Positions 10,877 to 23,660 of a stretch of DNA of 64,000 nt are shown here, in pieces. Within the stretch, counting starts at the first letter, position 1, and the number at the start of each line of letters is the position of its first letter. The notes under the pieces were generated by a model, which was not told the origin of the DNA, ran no database searches, and saw nothing but the letters and a program-made list of their open reading frames with translations. A program made the position numbers and the translations under genes. This DNA is from Enterobacter sp. C2 (GTDB lineage: Bacteria; Pseudomonadota; Gammaproteobacteria; Enterobacterales; Enterobacteriaceae). The stretch spans positions 1,426,001 through 1,490,000 of the forward strand of contig NZ_CP082269.1 of assembly GCF_019880405.1 (NCBI RefSeq), in the 5' to 3' direction.

Positions 10877-10903
10877 TTTACCTTTGTTACTGACTTGTAA
10901 AGA

Positions 10904-12434
<1,531 letters not shown>

Positions 12435-12929
12435 ATGGTAGATAGCAAAAAGCGCCCTGGCAAAGATCTCGACCGCATCGATCGTAACATTCTGAATGAG
12501 CTGCAGAAGGATGGACGGATCTCAAACGTCGAGCTTTCAAAGCGAGTGGGACTTTCTCCGACGCCGTGCCTTGAGCGCGTGCGCCGACTGGAAAGACAGG
12601 GTTTCATTCAGGGCTATACCGCGCTGCTGAACCCGCATTATCTGGATGCATCACTTCTGGTATTTGTTGAGATTACTCTGAATCGCGGCGCGCCGGATGT
12701 GTTTGAGCAATTCAACGCCGCAGTACAAAAACTTGAAGAAATTCAAGAGTGTCATCTGGTTTCCGGTGATTTCGACTACCTGTTGAAAACCCGCGTGCCG
12801 GATATGTCGGCCTACCGCAAACTGCTGGGTGAAACCCTGCTGCGTCTGCCGGGCGTCAACGACACGCGTACCTACGTGGTAATGGAAGAGGTCAAACAGA
12901 GCAATCGTCTGGTGATTAAAACCCGCTAA
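12435..12929 (+). CDS. lrp: Lrp, leucine-responsive global regulator
   Basis: This 164-residue protein is almost identical to E. coli Lrp. An N-terminal helix-turn-helix (DRIDRNILNELQKDGRISNVELSKRVGLSPTP) is followed by a RAM/Lrp-AsnC ligand domain. Lrp controls amino acid metabolism genes, including serC-aroA in E. coli, which is also in this window. The start MVDSKKRPGKDL was chosen over an in-frame ATG 51 bp upstream because the family begins here and GAGAG sits nearby as a ribosome site. A GCAA-loop terminator follows the stop. Confidence 0.98.
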   Translation: MVDSKKRPGKDLDRIDRNILNELQKDGRISNVELSKRVGLSPTPCLERVRRLERQGFIQGYTALLNPHYLDASLLVFVEITLNRGAPDVFEQFNAAVQKLEEIQECHLVSGDFDYLLKTRVPDMSAYRKLLGETLLRLPGVNDTRTYVVMEEVKQSNRLVIKTR

Positions 12930-12957
12930 CACGGAACAGGTGCAAAATCGACGCAGT

Positions 12958-12986
12958 TTGATTACACTCCTGGTAATCCATACAGC
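12958..12986 (+). promoter_or_regulatory. ftsK promoter with LexA-like operator
   Basis: TTGATT (12958-12963) and TACAGC (12981-12986) are 17 bp apart. CTGG-N8-ACAG at 12970-12985 matches the LexA consensus CTGT-N8-ACAG with one mismatch and covers the -10. E. coli ftsK is partly SOS-regulated from a promoter at this position. Confidence 0.65.
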
Positions 12987-12988
12987 AG

Positions 12989-13016
12989 CAGTGTCAGGGC
13001 AACCTGACACTGTTCT
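12989..13016 (+). terminator. lrp terminator
   Basis: CAGTGTCAGG and CCTGACACTG form a perfect 10-bp stem closed by a GCAA tetraloop. It lies inside the ftsK leader, after the LexA-like box, so ftsK transcripts begun upstream would cross it. Confidence 0.8.
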
Positions 13017-13049
13017 CCGTTTTAGCATCAAGGACCTGGAGAGCCTTTC

Positions 13050-16000
13050 TTGAGCCAGGAATATACTGAAGACAAAGAAGTCACATTAAGCAAGTTAAGC
13101 AGCGGACGCCGGCTCCTTGAGGCGTTACTGATACTTGTCGCCCTGTTTGCAGTCTGGCTGATGGCCGCACTGCTCAGCTTCAACCCTTCCGATCCCAGCT
13201 GGTCACAAACCGCATGGCACGAGCCTATCCATAATCTGGGTGGCGCGCCGGGCGCGTGGCTTGCCGATACGCTATTTTTCATCTTTGGTGTGATGGCCTA
13301 CACCATCCCAGTGATGATCGTCGGCGGCTGCTGGTTTGCCTGGCGGCACCGCGCCAATGAAGACTATATCGACTACTTCGCCGTCTCGCTGCGTTTGATT
13401 GGCGTTTTGGCGCTGATCCTGACCTCCTGCGGGCTGGCCGCCATCAACGCCGATGATATCTGGTACTTCGCCTCCGGCGGGGTGATTGGCAGCCTGCTGA
13501 GCACTACCATGATGCCGCTGCTGCACAGCAGCGGAGGCACGATCGCGCTGCTCTGCGTCTGGGCTGCCGGACTAACGCTGTTTACCGGCTGGTCGTGGGT
13601 CAGCATCGCCGAGAAGATCGGCAGCGTGCTGCTCAATATTCTCACCTTCGCCAGCAACCGTACTCGCCGGGATGATACCTGGGTCAATGACGAAGAGTAT
13701 GATGACGAAGAGTATGACGACGAAGAGGAGTACGACGACGAGCCGGCTGCACAACGGCGCGAATCTCGCCGTACCCGCATTATGCGTGGCGTACTCGCCC
13801 GCCGTAAGCGTGTAGCAGAGAAGTTTGCTAATCCGCTCGGCCGTAAAACCGATGCAGCGCTCTTCTCGGGCAGACGCATGGACGATGAGGAAGAGGTGCA
13901 GTACAGCGCCCGTGGCGTCGCCGCCGATCCTAACGACGTGCTCTTCTCCGGACACCGGGCCACCCAGGGCGAGCAGTATGATGAGTACGATCCGCTGCTG
14001 AATGGCCCGAGCATAGCAGAGCCGCTTGCCGCCGCCGCGCTGGCAACCGCCGATGCCCAGGCGCACGTTGCGCCATCGCAGCCGGTCATGCCTACGCCGC
14101 CGATTACACAGACGCCGCCTATCCCGGCCGCTGCTACCTTCTCTGAGCCTGCACCTGAAACACAGTGGCAGCCTGCCGCTGCGGAGCCGCAGCAACACTA
14201 TGTTCCGCCGATGCAGGCGCAGAATCCACCCGAGATGCACGTCGCCAGCGTTGCGCCGCAGCCGCAGCCGGAGCCGGTCTGGTCTCCTGAGCCCGTCTGG
14301 CAGCAAGAGCCTGTCTGGCAGCAAGAGCCTGTCGCCGCTGCACCCGCACCGATGCCGGAGCCTGCTGTGGCCGCGCCAGAGCCGGAGCCCGAGGAAGAGG
14401 TTAAGCATACTCGTCCGCCACTCTACTATTTTGAAGAGGTTGAGGAGCGACGTGCCCGCGAACGTGAGCAGCTTGCTGCCTGGTACCAGCCGGTTCCCGA
14501 ACCCGCTGCGCCAGAGCCATTTGTTCCGTCAACCGCCGCGCCTGTAACGCCGCCGCCGGTTGCAGAGCCGACCTTCGCGCCAGCCGTACCCGATGTTAAA
14601 CAGGCCGCTGCCGCAGTCACTGCCGTTGCCGCGTCCGCCGCTACGGCACCCGCGTTCGGCCTGGCCGACGGTGGTGCGCCGCGTCCGCAGGTTAAAGAGG
14701 GTATTGGACCGCAGCTGCCGCGTCCGAACCGTGTGCGCGTGCCGACCCGCCGCGAACTGGCCTCCTACGGCATTAAGCTTCCTTCACAGCGTATCGCTGA
14801 GGAGCGTGCCGCGCGTGAAGCCGAGCGTCAGCAGCCTGAGCCGTTTAGCGATGACGAAGCGGATACGCTGCATCAGGACGAACTGGCGCGCCAGTTTGCC
14901 GCGTCCCAGCAGTCGCGCTATGGGGAAGAGTATCAGCACGAAGTGCACGCCGATCCAGCACATGATAATGCATGGCAGGATGAAGAAGACGATGCCGCCG
15001 AAGCGGAGCTGGCCCGCCAGTTCGCTGCCTCGCAGCAGCAGCGCTATTCATCTGAGCAGCCGCCGTCGGCAAATCCATTCTCGCTGGCCGACTTTGAGTT
15101 TTCGCCAATGAAAGTGCTGGTAGACGATGGCCCGAGCGAGCCGCTCTTTACGCTGCCGCCGGAAGAGCCTGTTCAGCCGTCGGCTCCTGTGCAGCAGCAG
15201 TATCAGCAGCCTGCTGCACCCGCGCCGGTACAGCAGCCACAGCCGCAATACCAGCAACCTGTCGCGCCTGCGCCGGTACAGCCACAGCAGCATTATCAGC
15301 CCGCGCAGCAGCCGACCGCCGCGCCTGTCGCGCCGCAGCCGGCGCCGCAGGATAGCCTGATCCATCCGCTGCTGATGCGTAACGGCGACAGCCGTCCAGC
15401 CCAGCGCCCAACGACGCCGCTGCCGTCGCTGGATCTCCTGACCCAGCCGCCGTCAGAAGTGGAACCGGTAGATACCTTTGCTCTGGAGCAGATGGCGCGC
15501 CTGGTAGAGGCTCGCCTGAACGATTTCCGCATCAAGGCTGACGTGGTGAACTATTCCCCGGGTCCGGTGATCACCCGCTTCGAGCTTAACCTTGCGCCAG
15601 GCGTGAAAGCGGCCCGTATCTCTAACCTTTCCCGCGATCTGGCCCGTTCCCTGTCAACGGTGGCCGTCCGCGTGGTGGAAGTGATCCCCGGTAAGCCTTA
15701 CGTCGGCCTGGAGCTGCCGAATAAAAAACGTCAGACCGTCTATCTGCGTGAGGTGCTGGACTGCGTTAAGTTCCGTGAGAGCCCGTCGCCGCTGACCGTG
15801 GTGCTGGGGAAAGATATCGCCGGCGATCCGGTTATTGCCGACCTGGCAAAAATGCCGCACCTGCTGGTCGCGGGGACCACCGGCTCGGGTAAATCGGTGG
15901 GGGTCAACGCCATGATCCTCAGCATGCTCTACAAAGCTTCGCCGGAAGAGGTGAAGTTCATCATGATCGACCCGAAAATGCTGGAGCTGTCGGTCTATGA

Positions 16001-16895
16001 GGGTATTCCTCACCTGTTGACCGAAGTGGTAACCGACATGAAGGACGCCGCCAACGCCTTGCGCTGGAGCGTCAACGAGATGGAGCGTCGCTACAAGCTG
16101 ATGTCTGCGCTCGGCGTGCGTAACCTTGCGGGCTACAACGAGAAGATCGCGGAAGCCGCACGCATGGGCCGCCCGATCCCGGATCCATACTGGAAGCCGG
16201 GCGATAGCATGGATGCCACCCATCCGGTTCTGGAGAAGCTGCCGTACATCGTGGTGCTGGTGGACGAATTTGCCGATCTGATGATGACGGTAGGTAAAAA
16301 AGTTGAAGAGCTGATCGCCCGTCTGGCACAGAAGGCGCGTGCTGCCGGTATTCACCTGGTACTGGCTACTCAGCGTCCTTCGGTGGATGTGATCACCGGC
16401 CTTATCAAGGCCAACATCCCGACGCGTATCGCCTTTACCGTATCCAGCAAAATTGACTCCCGCACCATTCTCGATCAGGGCGGCGCGGAGTCGCTGCTGG
16501 GCATGGGTGATATGCTCTACTCCGGGCCTAACTCCTCCTCAGCGCCGGTACGCGTGCACGGTGCCTTTGTTCGTGACGAAGAGGTTCATGCCGTAGTGCA
16601 GGACTGGAAAGCGCGCGGTCGTCCGCAGTATGTCGAGGGGATCACCTCTGACAGCGAAAGCGAAAGCGGCGGTGGCGGGCTGGATTCCGGTGAAGAGCTG
16701 GATCCGCTGTTCGACCAGGCGGTCAACTTTGTTACCGAGAAGCGTAAAGCCTCCATCTCTGGTGTTCAGCGTCAGTTCCGCATCGGCTATAACCGCGCGG
16801 CGCGTATCATCGAGCAGATGGAAGCCCAGGGTATTGTCAGCGAGGCGGGCCACAACGGTAACCGTGAGGTGCTTGCACCACCGCCGTTTGAGTAG
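13050..16895 (+). CDS. ftsK: FtsK, septal DNA translocase
   Basis: This 1281-residue protein anchors at the septum and pumps chromosome termini toward dif, where it activates XerCD. Four N-terminal membrane helices (about 22-45, 74-98, 111-133, 161-182) are followed by an acidic patch ([18 protein letters not shown]) and a long Pro/Gln/Ala linker. The motor has Walker A GTTGSGKS at 942-949 and Walker [10 protein letters not shown] at about 1068-1076. The C-terminal gamma domain (from about 1215) contains [21 protein letters not shown], which reads KOPS. The start codon is TTG, as in E. coli, giving [13 protein letters not shown]. The linker differs from E. coli and carries short tandem repeats. 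Confidence 0.98.
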   Translation: MSQEYTEDKEVTLSKLSSGRRLLEALLILVALFAVWLMAALLSFNPSDPSWSQTAWHEPIHNLGGAPGAWLADTLFFIFGVMAYTIPVMIVGGCWFAWRHRANEDYIDYFAVSLRLIGVLALILTSCGLAAINADDIWYFASGGVIGSLLSTTMMPLLHSSGGTIALLCVWAAGLTLFTGWSWVSIAEKIGSVLLNILTFASNRTRRDDTWVNDEEYDDEEYDDEEEYDDEPAAQRRESRRTRIMRGVLARRKRVAEKFANPLGRKTDAALFSGRRMDDEEEVQYSARGVAADPNDVLFSGHRATQGEQYDEYDPLLNGPSIAEPLAAAALATADAQAHVAPSQPVMPTPPITQTPPIPAAATFSEPAPETQWQPAAAEPQQHYVPPMQAQNPPEMHVASVAPQPQPEPVWSPEPVWQQEPVWQQEPVAAAPAPMPEPAVAAPEPEPEEEVKHTRPPLYYFEEVEERRAREREQLAAWYQPVPEPAAPEPFVPSTAAPVTPPPVAEPTFAPAVPDVKQAAAAVTAVAASAATAPAFGLADGGAPRPQVKEGIGPQLPRPNRVRVPTRRELASYGIKLPSQRIAEERAAREAERQQPEPFSDDEADTLHQDELARQFAASQQSRYGEEYQHEVHADPAHDNAWQDEEDDAAEAELARQFAASQQQRYSSEQPPSANPFSLADFEFSPMKVLVDDGPSEPLFTLPPEEPVQPSAPVQQQYQQPAAPAPVQQPQPQYQQPVAPAPVQPQQHYQPAQQPTAAPVAPQPAPQDSLIHPLLMRNGDSRPAQRPTTPLPSLDLLTQPPSEVEPVDTFALEQMARLVEARLNDFRIKADVVNYSPGPVITRFELNLAPGVKAARISNLSRDLARSLSTVAVRVVEVIPGKPYVGLELPNKKRQTVYLREVLDCVKFRESPSPLTVVLGKDIAGDPVIADLAKMPHLLVAGTTGSGKSVGVNAMILSMLYKASPEEVKFIMIDPKMLELSVYEGIPHLLTEVVTDMKDAANALRWSVNEMERRYKLMSALGVRNLAGYNEKIAEAARMGRPIPDPYWKPGDSMDATHPVLEKLPYIVVLVDEFADLMMTVGKKVEELIARLAQKARAAGIHLVLATQRPSVDVITGLIKANIPTRIAFTVSSKIDSRTILDQGGAESLLGMGDMLYSGPNSSSAPVRVHGAFVRDEEVHAVVQDWKARGRPQYVEGITSDSESESGGGGLDSGEELDPLFDQAVNFVTEKRKASISGVQRQFRIGYNRAARIIEQMEAQGIVSEAGHNGNREVLAPPPFE
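14277..14330 (+). repeat. In-frame 18-bp tandem repeat in the ftsK linker
   Basis: Units at 14295-14312 and 14313-14330 are identical (encoding VWQQEP). A diverged unit at 14277-14294 encodes VWSPEP. The perfect copy suggests recent slippage in the disordered linker. Confidence 0.9.
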
Positions 16896-17035
16896 CGCTT
16901 TAGAGTGCAAATTTGGGTAAATTCGTCAAAAATCAGCTTTTTCCTCTTTCACTCTTTGCCGGTTTAGCCTGCAATGAGTGTCAGAGGTTCTCCCGGATCG
17001 GGAGTGACGTAGCAGACGTAGCAAAAGGAATAACA

Positions 17036-17647
17036 ATGAAAAAAATCGCAATGACCTGTGCATTACTCTCTTCCCTGGTAGCGAGCAGCGTCTGGGCTGA
17101 CGCCGCCAGCGATCTGAAAAGCCGCCTCGATAAAGTGAGCAGCTTCCATGCCAGCTTCACACAAAAAGTGACCGACGGCAGCGGTGCGGCAGTGCAGGAA
17201 GGTCAGGGGGATTTATGGGTTAAGCGCCCGAACCTGTTTAACTGGCATATGACACAGCCGGATGAAAGCATCCTGGTCTCCGACGGTAAAACCCTGTGGT
17301 TCTACAACCCGTTCGTTGAGCAGGCGACGGCGACTAACCTCAACTCGGCAACCAGCAACACGCCGTTCATGCTGATTGCCCGGAACCAGACCAGCGACTG
17401 GCAGCAGTACAACATCAAGCAAACCGGTAACGACTTCGTGCTCACGCCGAAAAGTAAGAATGGTAACCTGAAGCAGTTCACCATTAACGTGAGCCAGAAC
17501 GGTACCATTAACCAGTTCAGCGCCGTTGAGCAGGACGATCAGCGCAGCCTGTATCAGCTGCAGTCTCAGCAGAATGGCGCTGTGGATCCCTCTAAATTTA
17601 CCTTTACCCCGCCGCAGGGCGTAACGGTGGACGATCAACGCAAGTAG
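17036..17647 (+). CDS. lolA: LolA, periplasmic lipoprotein carrier
   Basis: LolA takes lipoproteins from LolCDE and passes them to LolB at the outer membrane. The 203-residue precursor equals E. coli LolA and has a signal peptide [21 protein letters not shown] followed by the mature [13 protein letters not shown]. The start at 17036 is preceded by AAAGGA; an upstream in-frame TTG would add 41 residues ahead of the signal peptide and is rejected. It is 140 bp after ftsK and 8 bp before rarA, as in E. coli. Confidence 0.97.
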   Translation: MKKIAMTCALLSSLVASSVWADAASDLKSRLDKVSSFHASFTQKVTDGSGAAVQEGQGDLWVKRPNLFNWHMTQPDESILVSDGKTLWFYNPFVEQATATNLNSATSNTPFMLIARNQTSDWQQYNIKQTGNDFVLTPKSKNGNLKQFTINVSQNGTINQFSAVEQDDQRSLYQLQSQQNGAVDPSKFTFTPPQGVTVDDQRK

Positions 17648-17655
17648 AGGCCTGA

Positions 17656-18999
17656 GTGAGCAACCTATCGCTCGATTTTTCAGACAACGCGTTTCAACCT
17701 CTGGCCGCCCGTATGCGGCCAGAAAACTTAGCGCAGTACATCGGGCAGCAGCATCTGCTGGCGCCCGGTAAGCCGCTGCCGCGTGCTATCGAGGCCGGGC
17801 AGCTGCACTCGATGATCCTCTGGGGGCCGCCCGGTACCGGCAAGACGACCCTTGCTGAGGTCATTGCCCACTATGCCAACGCTGACGTTGAGCGCATCTC
17901 GGCGGTTACCTCTGGCGTGAAAGAGATCCGCGAAGCCATTGAGCGTGCACGCCAGCGCCGTCATGCCGGTCGTCGCACCATTCTGTTTGTGGATGAAGTC
18001 CATCGCTTCAACAAAAGCCAGCAGGACGCCTTTCTGCCGCACATTGAAGATGGCACCATTACCTTTATCGGCGCCACTACCGAAAACCCCTCGTTCGAGC
18101 TTAACTCAGCGCTGCTCTCCCGCGCCCGCGTCTATCTGCTGAAATCCCTCTCCGTTGAGGATATCGAGCAGGTGCTGGATCAGGCCATCAGCGACAAAAC
18201 GCGCGGCTACGGCGGGCAGAATATCGTCCTGCCGGACGAAACACGGCTGGCTATCGCTCAACTGGTCAACGGTGATGCCCGGCGCGCTCTGAATACGCTG
18301 GAGATGATGGCTGACATGGCCGAGGTCGACGAGAGCGGCAAGCGGGTGCTGAAGCCTGAACTGCTCACGGAGATTGCCGGGGAGCGCAGCGCGCGCTTCG
18401 ATAATAAAGGCGATCGCTTCTACGATCTCATTTCGGCCTTGCACAAATCCGTCCGCGGCAGCGCGCCGGATGCGGCCCTCTACTGGTATGCCCGCATTAT
18501 TACCGCCGGGGGCGACCCGCTCTACGTCGCGCGCCGCTGCCTGGCGATCGCCTCGGAGGATGTCGGCAACGCCGATCCCCGTGCGATGCAGGTTGCGCTC
18601 TCGGCCTGGGACTGCTTTACCCGCGTCGGGCCAGCAGAAGGGGAGCGCGCCATCGCTCAGGCGATTGTCTACCTTGCCTGCGCGCCAAAAAGCAACGCCG
18701 TCTATACCGCCTTTAAAGCGGCAATGGCCGATGCCCGCGACAAGCCTGACTATGATGTACCCGACCATCTACGCAATGCGCCAACCAAGCTGATGAAAGA
18801 GATGGGCTATGGCCAGCAGTATCGCTATGCCCACGACGAGCCGAACGCCTATGCCGCTGGCGAAGAGTACTTCCCGCCCGAAATAGCACAAACGCGCTAT
18901 TATCATCCCACCAGCAGAGGTCTTGAGGGCAAGATTGGCGAAAAGCTCGCCTGGCTGGCCGATCAGGACAATAAAAGCCCCACAAAACGCTATCGCTAA
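17656..18999 (+). CDS. rarA: RarA/MgsA, replication-associated AAA+ ATPase
   Basis: This 447-residue protein belongs to the RarA/Mgs1/WRNIP1 family, which acts at stalled replication forks and resembles clamp-loader subunits. Walker [10 protein letters not shown], Walker [10 protein letters not shown] and sensor 1 [21 protein letters not shown] are present, followed by the tetramerisation domain ([15 protein letters not shown]). Translation starts at GTG ([22 protein letters not shown]). It lies 8 bp after lolA and probably shares its transcript. Confidence 0.96.
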   Translation: MSNLSLDFSDNAFQPLAARMRPENLAQYIGQQHLLAPGKPLPRAIEAGQLHSMILWGPPGTGKTTLAEVIAHYANADVERISAVTSGVKEIREAIERARQRRHAGRRTILFVDEVHRFNKSQQDAFLPHIEDGTITFIGATTENPSFELNSALLSRARVYLLKSLSVEDIEQVLDQAISDKTRGYGGQNIVLPDETRLAIAQLVNGDARRALNTLEMMADMAEVDESGKRVLKPELLTEIAGERSARFDNKGDRFYDLISALHKSVRGSAPDAALYWYARIITAGGDPLYVARRCLAIASEDVGNADPRAMQVALSAWDCFTRVGPAEGERAIAQAIVYLACAPKSNAVYTAFKAAMADARDKPDYDVPDHLRNAPTKLMKEMGYGQQYRYAHDEPNAYAAGEEYFPPEIAQTRYYHPTSRGLEGKIGEKLAWLADQDNKSPTKRYR

Positions 19000-19063
19000 T
19001 TGAGGCGTTGCGGTAAGGTTACCTGTGAATTCTTGTGGCTGCGTCTGCGGCCACTCCCTCTAA

Positions 19064-20383
<1,320 letters not shown>

Positions 20384-20403
20384 CTCAAGTCACACTCCCT
20401 CCT

Positions 20404-20430
20404 AAAAAAGCGCCTACGGGCGCTTTTTTT
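20404..20430 (+). terminator. serS terminator
   Basis: AAAAAAGCGCC and GGCGCTTTTTTT form a stem with a TACG loop and a seven-T tail, 20 bp after the serS stop. Confidence 0.92.
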
Positions 20431-20438
20431 ATGCATTT

Positions 20439-20495
20439 TTGACATCAAGCAACAATTCATACCTCTTTCGGGGTAATACTGCCTTCATATGAAGG
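20439..20495 (+). promoter_or_regulatory. dmsABC promoter region with FNR-like and NarL-like sites
   Basis: TTGAC-ATCA-AGCAA (20439-20452) matches the FNR consensus TTGAT-N4-ATCAA at 8 of 10 bases. A -10 TAATAC at 20474-20479 predicts a start near 20487, putting the FNR box at about -41.5, the class II position. TACCTCT (20460-20466) fits the NarL heptamer TACYYMT and lies between the two. E. coli dmsABC is activated by FNR and repressed by NarL. The perfect palindrome CCTTCATATGAAGG (20482-20495) spans the predicted start. Confidence 0.6.
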
Positions 20496-20592
20496 TCAGA
20501 GCTTATTACTGGCATCACCAAAATTTTCTCTATAAAAAACTACATAACGGCACTTTTCTTTTTTTTTACTACAGGCAGCAAAGTGAGTCCCT

Positions 20593-23031
20593 ATGAAAAA
20601 GAAGATCTCCGATGCAGTACTGGCAGCAGAGGTAAGCCGGCGCAGTTTAGTCAAAACCACGGCATTAGGCGGTCTGGCGCTTGCCAGCACTACCTTCACC
20701 GCTCCTTTCACCCGTATAGCGAATGCCGCTGAAAGACTCAGTCCGAGTAATGAAAAAATTATCTGGAGCGCCTGTACCGTCAACTGCGGCAGCCGATGCC
20801 CATTGCGTATGCACGTTGTCGACGGCGTGATCAAATATGTTGAGACCGATAATACCGGTGACGACAACTATGAAGGATTGCACCAGGTTCGTGCCTGCCT
20901 GCGCGGTCGCTCTATGCGCCGCCGCGTCTATAACCCGGATCGCCTGAAGTACCCGATGAAGCGCGTTGGCCTGCGCGGCGAGGGTAAGTTCGAACGCATC
21001 AGCTGGGATGAAGCCTTCGACATCGTCGCCGACAATATGAAACGCCTTATTAAAGATTACGGCAATGAATCTATCTACCTGAACTACGGCACCGGCACCC
21101 TCGGCGGGACCATGACGCGCTCGTGGCCACCGGGAAAAACTCTGATTGCACGCCTGATGAACTGCTGTGGCGGCTACCTGAATCACTACGGGGACTACTC
21201 CTCGGCGCAAATTGCGGCGGGCCTGAACTACACCTACGGCGGCTGGGCCGATGGCAATAGCCCGTCAGATATTGAGAACAGCAAGCTGGTGGTGCTGTTT
21301 GGCAATAATCCAGGCGAAACGCGGATGAGCGGCGGCGGCGTAACCTACTATCTTGAGCAGGCCCGCGAGAAGTCAAACGCCAGAATGATCATTATCGATC
21401 CGCGCTATACCGATACGGGCGCGGGACGTGAGGATGAGTGGATCCCTATTAAGCCGGGCACGGATGCCGCGCTAGTCAACGGCCTGGCGTGGGTATTGAT
21501 CACTGAAAATCTGATCGATCAACCTTTTCTCGATCGGTACTGCATCGGCTACGATGAAACAACCCTTCCCGCCAGCGCGCCAAAAAACGGTCACTATAAA
21601 GCCTATATTCTCGGCCAGGGGAGGGACGGGATCGCGAAAACGCCAGCGTGGGCCGCGCCGATCACCGGTATTCCCGCCGATCGTATCATCAAGCTAGCCC
21701 GTGAAATTGCCTGTGCTAAACCCGCCTACATTAGTCAGGGCTGGGGACCGCAGCGTCGTGCTAATGGTGAAATAACCACTCGAGCTATCTCGATGCTGGC
21801 CATTCTCACTGGCAATGTGGGCATTCACGGCGGCAACAGCGGCGCGCGTGAAGGCTCCTATGAGCTCCCCTTTGAGCGTATGCCGACCCTGGAGAACCCG
21901 GTCGCGACGAGTATCTCCATGTTCATGTGGACGGATGCCATAGAGCGCGGTCCGGAAATGACTGCTCTGCGCGATGGGGTTCGTGGAAAGGACAAGCTCG
22001 ATGTGCCGATCAAAATGATCTGGAACTATGCAGGTAACTGCCTGGTTAACCAGCATTCAGACATTAACCGCACTCATCAGATCCTACAGGATGATAAAAA
22101 GTGCGAGATGATCGTTGTTATCGACTGCCATATGACCTCTTCAGCAAAATATGCCGATATTTTGCTGCCGGACTGCACTGCATCGGAGCAGATGGACTTC
22201 GCGCTGGATGCCTCCTGCGGCAACATGTCCTACGTCATCTTCACCGAGCAGGCGGTCAAACCCCGTTTCGAGTGCAAGACAATCTACGAGATGACCTCGC
22301 AGCTGGCAAAACGGATGGGCGTGGAACAGCAGTTTACCGAGGGACGCACGCAGGAGGGGTGGCTGCGTTACCTCTATGAAGCGTCACGAAAAGCCATACC
22401 TGAGCTGCCCACCTTCGAGGCGTTTCGCGAGCAGGGGATCTTTAAAAAACGCGATCCTGACGGGCATCACGTCGCCTACCGGGCATTTCGCGAAGATCCG
22501 CAGGCCAATCCGCTCTCTACCCCCTCCGGTAAAATTGAGATCTACTCTGAGGCTTTGGCAGAGATCGCGGCGACATGGGATCTGCCGGAAGGAGACGTTA
22601 TCGATCCGCTGCCCATCTTTACGCCGGGGTTTGAAAGCTATGATGATCCTCTCATAGAAAAATATCCGCTCCAGCTCACCGGCTTTCACTATAAATCCCG
22701 CGTTCACTCTACCTACGGCGACGTTGATGTGCTGAAGGCCGCCTGCCGCCAGGAGATGTGGATCAACCCCATTGATGCGCAAAAACGGCAAATCAGCAAC
22801 GGAGACAAGGTGCGCATCTTTAACGGTCGTGGCGAGGTGCATATTGAGGCGAAGGTGACGCCACGCATGATGCCCGGCGTTGTTGCCTTAGGTGAGGGAG
22901 CCTGGTACGACCCGGATGGCAAAGGCGTAGATCGCGGCGGATGCATTAACGTGCTGACTACCCAGCGCCCCTCTCCGCTGGCGAAGGGGAATCCGTCCCA
23001 TACCAACCTCGTTCAGGTGGAAAAGGTTTAA
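20593..23031 (+). CDS. dmsA: DmsA, molybdenum catalytic subunit of DMSO reductase
   Basis: This 812-residue bis-MGD enzyme reduces dimethyl sulfoxide and amine N-oxides in anaerobic respiration. The N-terminus carries a twin-arginine signal (SRRSLVK at 15-21, then a hydrophobic stretch to about residue 45). The Fe-S ligands follow in CTVNCGSRC with a further Cys in RACLRGRS. The active-site region TMTRSWPPG contains the Mo-ligand serine. The sequence tracks E. coli DmsA over its full length. dmsB follows after 10 bp with an AAGGAG ribosome site. Confidence 0.97.
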   Translation: MKKKISDAVLAAEVSRRSLVKTTALGGLALASTTFTAPFTRIANAAERLSPSNEKIIWSACTVNCGSRCPLRMHVVDGVIKYVETDNTGDDNYEGLHQVRACLRGRSMRRRVYNPDRLKYPMKRVGLRGEGKFERISWDEAFDIVADNMKRLIKDYGNESIYLNYGTGTLGGTMTRSWPPGKTLIARLMNCCGGYLNHYGDYSSAQIAAGLNYTYGGWADGNSPSDIENSKLVVLFGNNPGETRMSGGGVTYYLEQAREKSNARMIIIDPRYTDTGAGREDEWIPIKPGTDAALVNGLAWVLITENLIDQPFLDRYCIGYDETTLPASAPKNGHYKAYILGQGRDGIAKTPAWAAPITGIPADRIIKLAREIACAKPAYISQGWGPQRRANGEITTRAISMLAILTGNVGIHGGNSGAREGSYELPFERMPTLENPVATSISMFMWTDAIERGPEMTALRDGVRGKDKLDVPIKMIWNYAGNCLVNQHSDINRTHQILQDDKKCEMIVVIDCHMTSSAKYADILLPDCTASEQMDFALDASCGNMSYVIFTEQAVKPRFECKTIYEMTSQLAKRMGVEQQFTEGRTQEGWLRYLYEASRKAIPELPTFEAFREQGIFKKRDPDGHHVAYRAFREDPQANPLSTPSGKIEIYSEALAEIAATWDLPEGDVIDPLPIFTPGFESYDDPLIEKYPLQLTGFHYKSRVHSTYGDVDVLKAACRQEMWINPIDAQKRQISNGDKVRIFNGRGEVHIEAKVTPRMMPGVVALGEGAWYDPDGKGVDRGGCINVLTTQRPSPLAKGNPSHTNLVQVEKV

Positions 23032-23041
23032 GGAGTGACTG

Positions 23042-23659
23042 ATGGCAACCCAGTATGGATTTTTTATTGATACAAGCCGCTGCACCGGATGCAAAACCTG
23101 CGAACTGGCCTGTAAAGACTATAAAGATTTAACCCCGGAGGTAAGCTTCCGCCGCATCTATGAGTACGCGGGCGGCAGCTGGCAAGAGGATAACGGCGTC
23201 TGGCAGCAGAATGTCTTCGCCTACTATCTCTCTATCGCATGCAACCACTGCGAAGATCCCGCCTGTACCAAGGTATGTCCGACCGGGGCGATGCACAAAC
23301 GAGAAGATGGTTTTGTTGTCGTCAACGAAGAGGTCTGCATCGGCTGCCGCTACTGCCATATGGCCTGTCCCTACGGCGCACCGCAGTACAATGCCAGTAA
23401 GGGGCATATGACCAAATGCGATGGCTGTCACGACCGCGTGGCTGAGGGGAAAAAACCGATCTGCGTTGAGTCCTGCCCGCTGCGCGCGCTGGATTTCGGT
23501 CCTATCGAGACGCTGCGTAAACAGCACGGTGAACTGGCCGCCGTTGCCCCTCTGCCGGGCGCGCACTTCACGAAACCCAACATCGTTATTAAACCCAACG
23601 CCAACTGCCGCCCGATCGGAGACACCACGGGCTATCTGGCGAACCCGGAGGAGGTGTGA
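23042..23659 (+). CDS. dmsB: DmsB, four-cluster iron-sulfur electron transfer subunit
   Basis: This 205-residue ferredoxin-like protein relays electrons from DmsC to DmsA. Four cysteine groups for [4Fe-4S] clusters are visible: CTGCKTCELAC, CNHCEDPACTKVC, CIGCRYCHMAC and CDGCHDR...CVESC. There is no signal peptide, so it is expected to travel with DmsA by the Tat route. The dmsC start follows its stop by one base. Confidence 0.97.
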   Translation: MATQYGFFIDTSRCTGCKTCELACKDYKDLTPEVSFRRIYEYAGGSWQEDNGVWQQNVFAYYLSIACNHCEDPACTKVCPTGAMHKREDGFVVVNEEVCIGCRYCHMACPYGAPQYNASKGHMTKCDGCHDRVAEGKKPICVESCPLRALDFGPIETLRKQHGELAAVAPLPGAHFTKPNIVIKPNANCRPIGDTTGYLANPEEV

Positions 23660-23660
23660 G

